Shown here piece after piece: positions 7,704-15,051 of a DNA stretch of 15,704 nucleotides. Position 1 is the stretch's first letter, and every line of letters begins with the position of its first letter. The notes under the pieces were generated by a model that made no database searches, was not told the DNA's origin, and saw only the letters and a program-made list of their open reading frames with translations. The translations under genes were made by a program, and so were the position numbers. Source of the stretch: JAWXBR01 sp046595995 (GTDB lineage Bacteria > Bacteroidota > Ignavibacteria > Kapaibacteriales > Kapaibacteriaceae); assembly GCA_046595995.1 (NCBI GenBank), contig JBKJNB010000086.1, positions 1-15,704 of the forward strand. The letters are read 5' to 3'.

Positions 7704-7927
7704 GCAAGGTTCTGAAGCGTCGTGGCGTAATCATCCATGACGGAATCGATGACCTTCGATACCTCTTCTCGAGTAATACGTGGCCGTATGGGAGTGATGG
7801 TTATCGTGCCGCCTTCGTGGACAACAATGTTCACCTGGTCACCCGCTTTGAGGTGCGCCATCTCAAGCAACACTGTGTCGAAGATGATGCCCTGCGAGTT
7901 GCCGATTTTTGTGATAATCTTTACCAT
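7700..7927 (-). CDS. AbrB/MazE-type antitoxin
   Basis: The protein is 75 residues from the ATG at 7925-7927. Its first ~48 residues form an AbrB/SpoVT/MazE swapped-hairpin DNA-binding domain: VKIITKIGNSQGII, then LLEMAHLKAGDQVNIVV and GTITITPIRP. The C-terminal ~25 residues (from ITREEVSKVID) are predicted helical and would be the part that binds and neutralises Doc. Doc usually pairs with Phd, but AbrB-type partners of Doc toxins are also known. An upstream in-frame start at 7984 would add 19 residues unlike the family and run almost into the divergent ferritin gene, so I reject it. Its stop overlaps the toxin start by 4 nt. Autorepression of the shared 77-bp intergenic region is likely by analogy, but no operator is evident. 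Confidence 0.88.
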   Translation of the reverse strand: MVKIITKIGNSQGIIFDTVLLEMAHLKAGDQVNIVVHEGGTITITPIRPRITREEVSKVIDSVMDDYATTLQNLA

Positions 7928-7973
7928 GGACGTTAAACTATGTTTTACTCCCCATTCCTGCAAGTCGAGACCG

Positions 7974-7981
7974 TAGTTTTG
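7974..7981 (+). promoter_or_regulatory. possible Bacteroidota-type -7 element for the ferritin operon
   Basis: TAGTTTTG matches TAnnTTTG and lies 23 nt before the ferritin ATG, which would give a leader of about 17 nt. A -33 TTTG at the expected distance is not present. The 77-bp gap is shared with the divergent antitoxin gene. No iron-regulator (Fur) box is recognisable by eye. Confidence 0.35.
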
Positions 7982-8004
7982 CAATCTACTACAAGGAAAA
8001 CACC

Positions 8005-8520
8005 ATGGCGATGAAGGAAAAGCTCGTCGATGCGATCAATGAACAGATTCAGGCCGAATTTCAGAGTGCGTACCTGTATTTGTCGATGGCATCGTGGTTC
8101 ACAGACAGCAGCCTGCAGGGCTTTGCACATTGGATGCGGATTCAGTGGCATGAAGAGACGATGCATGCGATGAAGTTGTATGACTTCGTACACGGACGTG
8201 GTGCGAGTGTTACGCTGCTGCAAATCGAGGCACCGCAGAGAAAGTTTAAGAATGCCGTAGAGGTGTTCGAACTCGTGCGCAAACACGAAGTGGCGATAAC
8301 CGAACGGATTAATGTGCTGTATGAGCTGGCGGTGCAGGAGAAGGATCTTCCGCTACAAATTGTTCTGCAGTGGTTTATCAACGAGCAGGTCGAAGAAGAA
8401 TCGCAGGTGATTGAAATCATTGAACATCTAAAGATGGTTGGTAGTGACGGACCGTCGATTTTTCTCCTGGATCGGCAGATGGCAAGCAGGCCTACTGCTG
8501 TCACCAAGACTACGGAGTAA
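8005..8520 (+). CDS. ftnA: ferritin (non-haem, FtnA-like)
   Basis: Ferritin stores iron as ferric mineral in a 24-subunit shell after oxidising Fe(II) at a di-iron centre in the cytoplasm. The 171-residue length is standard. All ferroxidase ligands of E. coli FtnA are found shifted by one residue: E18, E51, H54, E95, Q128 and E131. Four long helices are evident (N-terminus KLVDAINEQIQAEFQSAYLY). AAGGA ends 7 nt before the ATG at 8005 and supports this start; a second ATG two codons later is the only near alternative. It is the first gene of a plus-strand run, 9 bp before the heptose kinase gene, so the three genes are probably cotranscribed. Confidence 0.96.
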   Translation: MAMKEKLVDAINEQIQAEFQSAYLYLSMASWFTDSSLQGFAHWMRIQWHEETMHAMKLYDFVHGRGASVTLLQIEAPQRKFKNAVEVFELVRKHEVAITERINVLYELAVQEKDLPLQIVLQWFINEQVEEESQVIEIIEHLKMVGSDGPSIFLLDRQMASRPTAVTKTTE

Positions 8521-8529
8521 GGACGCCGC

Positions 8530-9519
8530 ATGCACGATCTATCGAGGCAGCGTACACGTGCGCTGCTTGAATCGGCTCGGGATGCAGAGATTGCTGTTGT
8601 CGGCGACGTTATGCTCGACCGCTACTTCTGGGGTCAGGTAACGCGTGTATCACCCGAAGCACCCGTGCCCGTTGTCGATGTCGATAGGGAAACCTATCAC
8701 CTCGGTGGTGCTGCCAACGTAGCGGCTAACATTCAAACACTTGGAGCGACCGCGTTGTTGTGTGGCGTTGTTGGTGATGACGCTACGGGACGTATGCTGC
8801 GGCAGGTTGCAACGGAGGCCGGACTCGACGCAACGTGTATAGCGGTGTCGCTCGACCGTCCGACCACGGTAAAGACACGAGTCATCGGAAACAGCCAACA
8901 GTTGCTTCGTCTCGATCGCGAGGTCCGCAGCGATGTTTCCATTAGTGATGCTAATGCAATCATTGCAACGCTTGAACAGCATGGTAGCCTGCGAGGCATT
9001 GTCCTTGCAGACTACAACAAAGGATTGCTGTCTACGGGCCTAATAGAACGCGTGATGCGCCACGCACACGATCGCGGCATTCGAACATTCGTCGATCCGA
9101 AACACAACAACTTCTTTGCTTACAAAGGTGCTTTTCTGGTAAAGCCGAATCGTAAAGAAGCGCAAGATGTATTGGGTTATACGATTCAGTCGGACGACGA
9201 TGTACTGCGCGCCGGACGTGAACTCCTGGAACGTCTCGAATGCGAAAATGTGTTGCTTACACTTGGTGCTTCGGGCATGATGTTGTTCGAGCGTGATGGC
9301 AGCGTGAGTTCGGTACCTACAATTGCACAAGCAGTAGCCGATGTATCAGGTGCAGGCGATACAACCATTGCTACGCTTGCGGCCATGATTGCAGGTGGTG
9401 CGTCTGTGCGTGAAGCGGCTGCTCTTGCGAATGTTGCCGCTGGTGTCGTGGTCGAAGTGCCAGGGATCGTTCCGATAACGCGCGAAGCTTTGCTCAACGC
9501 TATTCCTGCAGAGGAGTAG
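8530..9519 (+). CDS. hldE (kinase half; rfaE1): D-glycero-beta-D-manno-heptose-7-phosphate kinase
   Basis: This PfkB-family sugar kinase phosphorylates heptose 7-phosphate at C1 to give the 1,7-bisphosphate on the route to ADP-heptose for the lipopolysaccharide core. The protein is 329 residues. Family marks are VVGDVMLDRYFWG (23-35), VSPEAPVPVV (40-49), the LGGAANVAAN loop (58-67), VKPNRKE (204-210) and the anion hole/catalytic DVSGAGDT with D277. In E. coli the kinase is fused to the adenylyltransferase as HldE; here the two are separate genes 2 nt apart. AAGGA lies 6 nt before the ATG. The upstream partner is ferritin. Confidence 0.95.
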   Translation: MHDLSRQRTRALLESARDAEIAVVGDVMLDRYFWGQVTRVSPEAPVPVVDVDRETYHLGGAANVAANIQTLGATALLCGVVGDDATGRMLRQVATEAGLDATCIAVSLDRPTTVKTRVIGNSQQLLRLDREVRSDVSISDANAIIATLEQHGSLRGIVLADYNKGLLSTGLIERVMRHAHDRGIRTFVDPKHNNFFAYKGAFLVKPNRKEAQDVLGYTIQSDDDVLRAGRELLERLECENVLLTLGASGMMLFERDGSVSSVPTIAQAVADVSGAGDTTIATLAAMIAGGASVREAAALANVAAGVVVEVPGIVPITREALLNAIPAEE

Positions 9520-9521
9520 AG

Positions 9522-9998
9522 ATGGCATTTCATGCTACGTCAACCGCCGATGACCTCGAAGCGCTGCGCATTGAACTGCGTGGTCATCATCAGCGCATCG
9601 TATTTACAAACGGAGTGTTTGATATTCTGCATGCAGGCCACGTGACGTATCTCGCAGCCGCTCGAGCTGAGGGTGACATCCTGGTCGTTGGTCTTAATAG
9701 TGACGAATCCGTCACGCGCCTGAAAGGACCCGAACGTCCCGTTAACACCTGCGAAGACCGTGCAGCTGTCTTGAGTGCGTTGCGCGCGGTAGACCACGTC
9801 GTGGTATTCGAGGAAGACACACCACAGCGTCTAATCGAAGCCTTGTTGCCTGATGTTCTTGTGAAGGGTGGCGATTACACGCGTGACACGATTGTCGGTG
9901 CCGATCTCGTTGAAGCTGCGGGTGGACGCGTCGTTGTGATTCCGTTATTGGAAGGACGTTCCACAACAAACGTCATCACTCGCGTGCAAACGGCTTAA
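9522..9998 (+). CDS. rfaE2: D-glycero-beta-D-manno-heptose 1-phosphate adenylyltransferase
   Basis: A nucleotidyltransferase that joins heptose 1-phosphate to AMP from ATP, giving ADP-heptose. The 158-residue single domain has the ATP-binding FTNGVFDILHAGH segment with H37-A-G-H40, VVGLNSDESV, LKGPERPVN, and the C-terminal EGRSTTNVI motif typical of RfaE2. It begins 2 nt after the kinase stop, with GAGGAG just upstream inside the kinase end, so the two are translated together. Its 3' end overlaps the convergent beta-barrel gene by 23 bp. GmhA, GmhB and HldD, which would complete the pathway, are not in the window. Confidence 0.95.
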   Translation: MAFHATSTADDLEALRIELRGHHQRIVFTNGVFDILHAGHVTYLAAARAEGDILVVGLNSDESVTRLKGPERPVNTCEDRAAVLSALRAVDHVVVFEEDTPQRLIEALLPDVLVKGGDYTRDTIVGADLVEAAGGRVVVIPLLEGRSTTNVITRVQTA

Positions 9999-11214
9999 AC
10001 CACGTCTCGCCAATGCTTAGCGTAACAGTAAGACGTCCGAACCATTCAGACAGACCCTCGCCGTCGTCTCTGGCGCGGCGGCCCCCTTGAATCGCCGCAT
10101 CAAGAATGGCTGAACCGCCAACGGGTAGGTCAACACCAAGTGCAGCATAGTAATCTGCAATGGTCGATCCAGCATACGTCACGTACGATTTATCGTAACC
10201 AATTCCTCCGTGATAACCCCACCGATCGAAGTAAGGGGCCGAAGTCGAAGGGTCTCCGGGACGCGAGACCGCAGCACTGATGTGTATAGATGAGCCAAGC
10301 GCAGCATCAGCGCGCGGATGCGCTGTGATCTTCGACAGGTCAGAATACTCGATGTCAGCGCCGAGTAAAAACTTTCCGGTCTGCCACGAGACACCACCGC
10401 CCAATGTGATTGGTAGGGCAGTAGTGGAATTAGTTATAATCGACGTGTCGAGGAACAGGCGACTAGGCGCAACACCTACTATGCGGTCGGTTTGACGAAC
10501 GGAAGCGTCGCCACCTGCTGAGACGATGGCACCGATTGAGAAGTCGTCTGTAAGGCGCCAGAACAAGCCGGCCCGGCCCATGAGGCCGCGTATGTCGTAC
10601 GTCGACGCCGACGTAACGCTGTTGAAGCCCGAGCCGTCGATGAGCACCTGATCGCTGTAGCGTGTAGTGCCCAAAAACCCTTGAATCATGAGACCCACGT
10701 AAAGACTTTGCAGCGGTCTTACCGAAGCGCCGAGAACAAATCGAGAGATACCGCCTTCGCCAATCTGATTCGAGCGGCCAGTAATAGTCGTGCCTTCGAA
10801 CTGCGTTGTAATGACTTGCGAAGACGCGTAGTTCACTGTTGAATATGGCAACACGCCCAGTGTAATGCCGAAGCCAGCCGCAGTGTCAACGCTGAACAGA
10901 GCGAGGAGTCCGTCGATCTCGCCATTATTCTGACTCGTCGAGCGGTCGCCACTCGCAATGCTGTATTGGTTGAACCGATAGCCCGCTTGCAGCCTTGTGT
11001 AGGGTGTCATTCCAAGGAGTGCAGGATTTACAGTGTTAATGCCATGATCGGTGGGCATTGCAATAGACGTACCTGCGAATGCATCGTAGAGTGCACCAAC
11101 ACTTCGACGGATGTCGCCGATGCCAAGCGCAGAGTAATACGAGCCACCCTGAGCAGACATTGCCACGGATACGACGACTGTGAGAAGTCCGAACGTTAGA
11201 AGTCTGCGCATCAT
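9976..11214 (-). CDS. predicted outer-membrane beta-barrel protein (FadL/PorV-like)
   Basis: A 412-residue protein with a signal peptide (MMRRLLTFGLLTVVVSVAMSA). Its mature start, YYSALGIGDIRRSVGALYDAFAGTS, then INTVNPALLG, resembles the N-terminal hatch of Bacteroidota outer-membrane proteins that carry a YSRYGIGD-like motif and an NPA motif. The rest alternates polar and hydrophobic residues with many Gly and aromatic residues, as in beta-strands, and the last strand is LTVTLSIGETWFKPF. The function is unknown; transport of hydrophobic compounds or a secretion-system role are guesses by family. I take ATG at 11212-11214 because it forms an ATGA overlap with the upstream lipoprotein stop and begins the signal peptide; the longer frame from 11310 adds 32 residues with no signal-peptide character. 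It is the last gene of a three-gene operon. Confidence 0.75.
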   Translation of the reverse strand: MMRRLLTFGLLTVVVSVAMSAQGGSYYSALGIGDIRRSVGALYDAFAGTSIAMPTDHGINTVNPALLGMTPYTRLQAGYRFNQYSIASGDRSTSQNNGEIDGLLALFSVDTAAGFGITLGVLPYSTVNYASSQVITTQFEGTTITGRSNQIGEGGISRFVLGASVRPLQSLYVGLMIQGFLGTTRYSDQVLIDGSGFNSVTSASTYDIRGLMGRAGLFWRLTDDFSIGAIVSAGGDASVRQTDRIVGVAPSRLFLDTSIITNSTTALPITLGGGVSWQTGKFLLGADIEYSDLSKITAHPRADAALGSSIHISAAVSRPGDPSTSAPYFDRWGYHGGIGYDKSYVTYAGSTIADYYAALGVDLPVGGSAILDAAIQGGRRARDDGEGLSEWFGRLTVTLSIGETWFKPFARE

Positions 11215-12416
11215 TTCAGGAGTGCTGGAACAGTGTAGATAATTGACAGACGTGGTCGTACCGTTGAGTCGGCTTGCATATTGTGTATGCGAATGCGATT
11301 CATCCGCCAAAGCTCATAGTTGTCGAACGGACTGAGGACAAGGGTGCCCTTACTGCCTTCTCGTAGAATTTCCTGCACGGCGTATGTAAGGTCCACAAAC
11401 AAGTAGGCATTCGTCGCAGCATCGATACGCGAGATGTACTCCACCGGAGTGCTACCGTCTGCGGGCGCATACGTTAGTGAGAGAACCTCATCAATGCCAA
11501 GTGTACCAATCGTACTGTTCGCCTTATCTGCAGTTGCCGTGAACTTCGCACCAAGAATCATTGCGTTGCGCGGCAATCGTGTAAGGTCCAACGAGAACTT
11601 TATGCTATGAATGCGTGCACCTTGCGCAAGCAGCTCTTCGGGTGCAGGTAGAGGTGTGTCGACAAATGTTGCAACAGCGCTCGTCAGATACGTTGTATCG
11701 TTTGTCGTACTGTCCTTGTGTTTGTATACCACACGCAGACGCATGGGTTGCGCCGCACCGCTCAGATTTCGGAACGAAGTAATCGAGCCAGTTGCAGTAG
11801 GTAACAGCACCACGCCGAAAAGTTGCGAGCGCGTTGTTGAATCAGCACCAAGCGTTAGCCAGCGTTTCGTTGCGTCAGTAGCGAACGGAACATTTACGAT
11901 AGAATCGGTAGCAGTGAGCGTCTGTGAGTATGTGCTTACCGTTGGGTCTGTTGTCGAATAATATGTCGTACTTCCATCCGGAGCCCACACTGTATCCCAC
12001 GTAGCATTTAAGGGCCACTCGCGCTTAAGATCATAGGCGACGATGCCCAGGTCGCGATTGTTCGTGTCGCCGTAGCGATACGATTGCGGAAACAATTGCA
12101 GATGTGACTCGATGACTTCGTAGTCAGCAGCCGCACCGATGCTAGGATAGTTTATAAACTCGATGAACATCCTCCCTTCGCTATCCGCTGTCTTGCCAAA
12201 CAACACATACGTGCTGTTGAGTATGGGCGGACGCAGGGACGTTGCGGTGGCTGCTAGCATAATGCTAGTATCCAGTGACGATGACGCATAGAGCGTGTCC
12301 GTGCCCGGAGTAAGGTCAATCGCAATATCGGTGGGCTTATCGTTACATCCGGTAATGAAACCTACCAAACACATAACGCAGAGAACTGCGCGGAGAGAGC
12401 GCAGTTCGAAGATCAT
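11211..12416 (-). CDS. predicted lipoprotein, resembles DUF4270 family
   Basis: A 401-residue secreted lipoprotein. The N-terminus has a hydrophobic stretch ending in the lipobox FITGC, so the Cys would be acylated. The mature protein is rich in Thr, Ser and Asp with repeated short beta-strand patterns. The phrases DTLYASSSLDTSIMLA and YVLFGKTADSEGRMFIEF near the start, and GARIHSIKFSLDLTRLPRNAMILGAKF later, resemble Bacteroidota DUF4270 lipoproteins. From recall, these often sit beside glycogen synthase genes, as here. The molecular function is unknown. The start is ATG at 12414-12416, 11 bp after the upstream stop; a GTG at 12420-12422 is an alternative. Starts further upstream lie inside the previous gene and spoil the signal peptide. 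It overlaps the beta-barrel gene by 4 nt. Confidence 0.7.
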   Translation of the reverse strand: MIFELRSLRAVLCVMCLVGFITGCNDKPTDIAIDLTPGTDTLYASSSLDTSIMLAATATSLRPPILNSTYVLFGKTADSEGRMFIEFINYPSIGAAADYEVIESHLQLFPQSYRYGDTNNRDLGIVAYDLKREWPLNATWDTVWAPDGSTTYYSTTDPTVSTYSQTLTATDSIVNVPFATDATKRWLTLGADSTTRSQLFGVVLLPTATGSITSFRNLSGAAQPMRLRVVYKHKDSTTNDTTYLTSAVATFVDTPLPAPEELLAQGARIHSIKFSLDLTRLPRNAMILGAKFTATADKANSTIGTLGIDEVLSLTYAPADGSTPVEYISRIDAATNAYLFVDLTYAVQEILREGSKGTLVLSPFDNYELWRMNRIRIHNMQADSTVRPRLSIIYTVPALLK

Positions 12417-12427
12417 AACACGCACAG

Positions 12428-13903
12428 TTACTTGGCTTCCTTCATCAAGTTGCGATACAGTTCGTCGTACGGGATTGCCGAAAGTCCCCAACCCACGTTG
12501 GTTGTCATGGCGCGTTGGACGACGCTGTTCCACACAGCTTGTTGTTCGCGCAGTTTTAACGCACGCTTTACGGTCTTGAGTAAGTCCGCGGCATCGCCCT
12601 TCTTTAGGATGAAGGCATTGCCCGTTCCCTTTACTTCGTCTACCTCTGTAAGCCCCTCTGCAAGGCCCCCTATCGCACGAACGACTGGGATAGTACCGTA
12701 CACCAGGGCAATACGCTGAAACTGTCCGCTAACTTCCTGGCGAGATGGCTTCAGAAGCAGCGTGGAGCCTGCCATGAGAGCATGCAGGTATTCTTCGTCA
12801 AAGCAGAGCTTGAGAGCAACGTCGTGCGGATACTTCTTTACTAAAGCGTCGAACGTCTTCTTCATAGGCGACGGAATTTCAGTCGCAATAATCACCTGCA
12901 CGTTTTCCTTCACGAGATCAGGGATTACATGAGCGACAAGGTCGGCGCCACGAGCTTCAGTCAGCGGACCTACAAACGATACAACGGCAACGTCGGGGCG
13001 ATCTGGCAGATCGGAAAGGCGTTGCAACAACTCCTTCGCAATCTGTTTGCCTGACGTGTCTTTCGCGTCGAACTTCGGTTTCACGCACGTATCGGTCTTC
13101 GGATTCCACTGCATCAAGTCAACGCCATGTGGAATGCCAGTAAGCGGTTTCTTTTTCAGTAGCGGCAACCAGTTGTCTTTGAACTCCTTGTTGGCAAGAA
13201 GCTCGGCGGCATACTCTGGCGACAGGGTCGTTACACGATCGGCGTAAGCAAGGCCGAGCCTTAAGAAATTCGTCTTGGCTTTGTACTTGCCGGCCATCTG
13301 CGCTTCGTCGTTCAGTCCCGTCTTGGCAAGGGTCTTGAGAGGGAAGATTCCCTGATCTTCGAAGTCGGAGATCGTCATGACAATCTTCGTCTTACGGAAC
13401 TCATTCGGGAATTGCGTTCGTATGTATGCGGGAATAAGCGCCGTCTGCCAACCTACGCAGTGGATGACGTCTGGGAACCAGCCCAGAAGCATACACGTTT
13501 CGAGAACGGTGCGATTAAAGAAGATGAAGCGTTCATCGTTATTTGGAAACTCAATGCCTGTTGTGTTATCGGCCATCAGGCCTTTGTTCACATCGAGGAA
13601 GTTTGTGTTCGTCGTGATGTACGCTTGAACTTTAACGCGTGGGTTGTTAATCGACGAAGATTTAACCGTCGCAGGAAACGATTCAGGTCCGACAGGAATG
13701 GGAATATCCCGTAGCCTGTTGATTTCGTGAATACGATTCTTGCGCTCTGAAATAAACCCGTACTTGGGTAGCATAACGCGAATATCATGTCCGATTTCGC
13801 GCACTCCGAGAGAGTGTGCGTAGCACACATCGGCCAGTTCAGAGGTTTTGATGAACGGATAGACCTCGCTCGACACCAACAAGACGCTCAGGGGTTTGGC
13901 CAT
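12428..13903 (-). CDS. divergent GT5 glycogen/starch-synthase-like protein
   Basis: The 491 residues have the layout of a GT5 glycogen synthase, which adds glucose from ADP-glucose to a glucan. The N-terminal Rossmann domain begins VLLVSSEVYPFIKT and continues with LADV and GHDIRVMLPKYG; the C-terminal domain has TIPVVRAIGGLAEGL. Several key motifs are altered. KTGGL of the nucleotide-sugar loop is KTSEL (19-23). The usual H-D-W region reads HCVGWQTAL (148-156), so the Asp and its neighbouring His are lost. SRLxxQKG reads GPLTEARG (312-319). SRFEPCGLTQ reads SRQEVSGQFQ (387-396), keeping E390 but losing Pro-Cys. It may use another donor, be regulatory, or be weakly active. It heads an operon with the lipoprotein and beta-barrel genes. 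The ATG lacks a clear ribosome-binding site. Confidence 0.82.
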   Translation of the reverse strand: MAKPLSVLLVSSEVYPFIKTSELADVCYAHSLGVREIGHDIRVMLPKYGFISERKNRIHEINRLRDIPIPVGPESFPATVKSSSINNPRVKVQAYITTNTNFLDVNKGLMADNTTGIEFPNNDERFIFFNRTVLETCMLLGWFPDVIHCVGWQTALIPAYIRTQFPNEFRKTKIVMTISDFEDQGIFPLKTLAKTGLNDEAQMAGKYKAKTNFLRLGLAYADRVTTLSPEYAAELLANKEFKDNWLPLLKKKPLTGIPHGVDLMQWNPKTDTCVKPKFDAKDTSGKQIAKELLQRLSDLPDRPDVAVVSFVGPLTEARGADLVAHVIPDLVKENVQVIIATEIPSPMKKTFDALVKKYPHDVALKLCFDEEYLHALMAGSTLLLKPSRQEVSGQFQRIALVYGTIPVVRAIGGLAEGLTEVDEVKGTGNAFILKKGDAADLLKTVKRALKLREQQAVWNSVVQRAMTTNVGWGLSAIPYDELYRNLMKEAK

Positions 13904-13944
13904 GGATATCCGTTGGATGAGTACAGTATAAGGCAGGCAGGGTG

Positions 13945-13952
13945 CAAAAATA
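13945..13952 (-). promoter_or_regulatory. possible Bacteroidota-type -7 element for the GT5 operon
   Basis: On the minus strand TATTTTTG matches TAnnTTTG and would start transcription about 35 nt before the GT5 ATG. No -33 TTG/TTTG is seen at the expected spacing. It overlaps the 3' arm of the inverted repeat at 13948-13986, so the two readings (promoter, terminator tail) compete. Confidence 0.3.
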
Positions 13953-13986
13953 CGAAACCCCAGCCGAACGGTTGTGGGGTGTATTT
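13948..13986 (-). terminator. inverted repeat, candidate terminator downstream of the ATPase/TPR pseudogene
   Basis: AAATAC and ACCCCA (13948-13953, 13957-13962) pair with TGGGGT and GTATTT (13975-13980, 13981-13986), giving a 12-bp stem with a 3-nt bulge and a 12-nt loop. On the minus strand the stem is followed by a T-rich run (TTTCGTATTTTTG, partly within the outer stem). It sits between the decayed ATPase gene and the GT5 gene, where a terminator would be expected. The outer A/T part of the stem means it could also work in the plus direction. Confidence 0.5.
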
Positions 13987-14095
13987 ATAAGCACCCGAGT
14001 ACCGTCCGATGACGGCGTCCAGCGCCTTCTCAACGATGCCGATGCTTCGGAGCAACGATTCCGCTGCCATGTAGTCGCTCTTGGCTGCATCGAAC

Positions 14096-14761
14096 CTACC
14101 GCGAAAGGAACCAATTCTTGCCGCGCAGGAACAGCGCCTCTGCACGTTCAGACACAAGCCCATCTGCCACAAGCCCATCTGCCACAAACCCGTCTGCCAT
14201 AAGCCCGTCTGCCATAAGCCCGTCTGCTACTTCGTTGGCCGCAAGCACCTTCGTAATCATGGCAAGGGCCTCGCCCTCGTTGAATGCCTTCCAGAATTCC
14301 TGCGCTGAAGTAAGGTCCACCTCGGCTACGGACGTCCATTCCTCACATTTACTAGCATGTGCGATAAGCTTCGTAGCAAGGGTCGTCGTACGCTGCTTGG
14401 TGTCCGCGAGTCGATCCCACTCCGCTTTCAGCAACTGAAAACATTGCTGATGCAGGTGTTGCTTCTGCATATCCAGCAATCCGTCGTACAACGCCTTGTG
14501 AAACAGGGCGTGTGAGAAGCCGAAGATTCCCGTTGTTGTATTTGCATACAACCTTCCGGCGCCGCGCTGCATAATCAATCCCATCGTTGTCGCCGCATGG
14601 AGCTCATCGAGCAGCTCCATCGGATCTTTCTTCGTTAGTCGCTCAAGTACATACGTCGTGAATTCTTCGCCTTCCGCCGTGGCGTACATCAGCAGTTTGC
14701 GGGTGTCGGTATCGAGTCGGCGTGTGCTCCTTCGCCAACAAAGGGCAGTGCCCAGAGCCAC
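14096..14761 (-). pseudogene. residual 221-codon open frame of the ATPase/TPR pseudogene
   Basis: This is the longest uninterrupted piece of the decayed gene. The phrase LLMYATAEGEEFTTYVLERL, then LLDELHAATTMGLIMQ and FGFSHALFHKALYDGLL, are typical of the winged-helix-like region after the nucleotide-binding domain in these large ATPases, followed by helical repeats. The first ~15 residues (to RRSTRR) are out of register with the family and result from the deletion junction. It carries the pentapeptide repeat encoded by the 15-bp tandem array. Expression as a stand-alone protein cannot be excluded but nothing supports it. Confidence 0.55.
14154..14228. repeat. 15-bp tandem repeat, five copies
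   Basis: Five head-to-tail 15-bp units cover 14154-14228: two identical ACAAGCCCATCTGCC, one ACAAACCCGTCTGCC, then ATAAGCCCGTCTGCC and ATAAGCCCGTCTGCT. The unit is a multiple of three and keeps the minus-strand frame open, encoding a (V/M)ADG(L/F) pentapeptide repeat. Slipped-strand expansion is the likely origin. It lies within the decayed ATPase/TPR gene. Confidence 0.93.
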
Positions 14762-15051
14762 GCAGGCGCTGCGTCGCGCATGAGTTTGCGGACGTCGAGT
14801 TTGTGTTGTGGCTTACCCTTGTCATTGGTGACTGAGGGTGTGGGGGCATCAGAAGACGTATTCGATTCTGTTGTGAGTTTTTCGTGCAGTTGTGCAACAA
14901 CATCGGCCCAGGGCTGTAGTGCTTCCAGACGTCCGACGTCGACATTACCAATGGGAATCGAACACGCCGATTCGAGAAAGAGCGTTGTTCGTTTCTTGTC
15001 GCGCCCTTCGGCCCAAGCATGCACGAGTGTTGTTTTGCCGAGAGTTCGTGT
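14689..15051 (-). pseudogene. Walker A-containing fragment of the ATPase pseudogene
   Basis: This frame is open from the stop at 15052-15054. It encodes LGKTTLVHAWAEGRDKK, ACSIPIGNVDVGRLEALQPW, and KLMRDAAPAWLWALPFVGEGA before stopping out of register at 14689. The pattern of a P-loop followed by GNVDVGRLEALQPW fits predicted ATPases of large signalling proteins. The Gly-rich lead-in of the P-loop is missing, so ATP binding would be impaired even if a product were made. Confidence 0.5.

Noticed and set aside
7933..7940. Promoter -7 element TAGTTTAA for the antitoxin
   Set aside because: It has two mismatches at the most conserved positions of TAnnTTTG and would give an essentially leaderless transcript; too weak to call.
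7700..7984. Longer antitoxin start at 7984
   Set aside because: The added 19 residues do not fit the AbrB domain, which starts naturally at VKIITKIGNSQG.
14154..14228. CRISPR-like array
   Set aside because: The units are contiguous 15-mers with no spacers, and they code in frame within a decayed gene.
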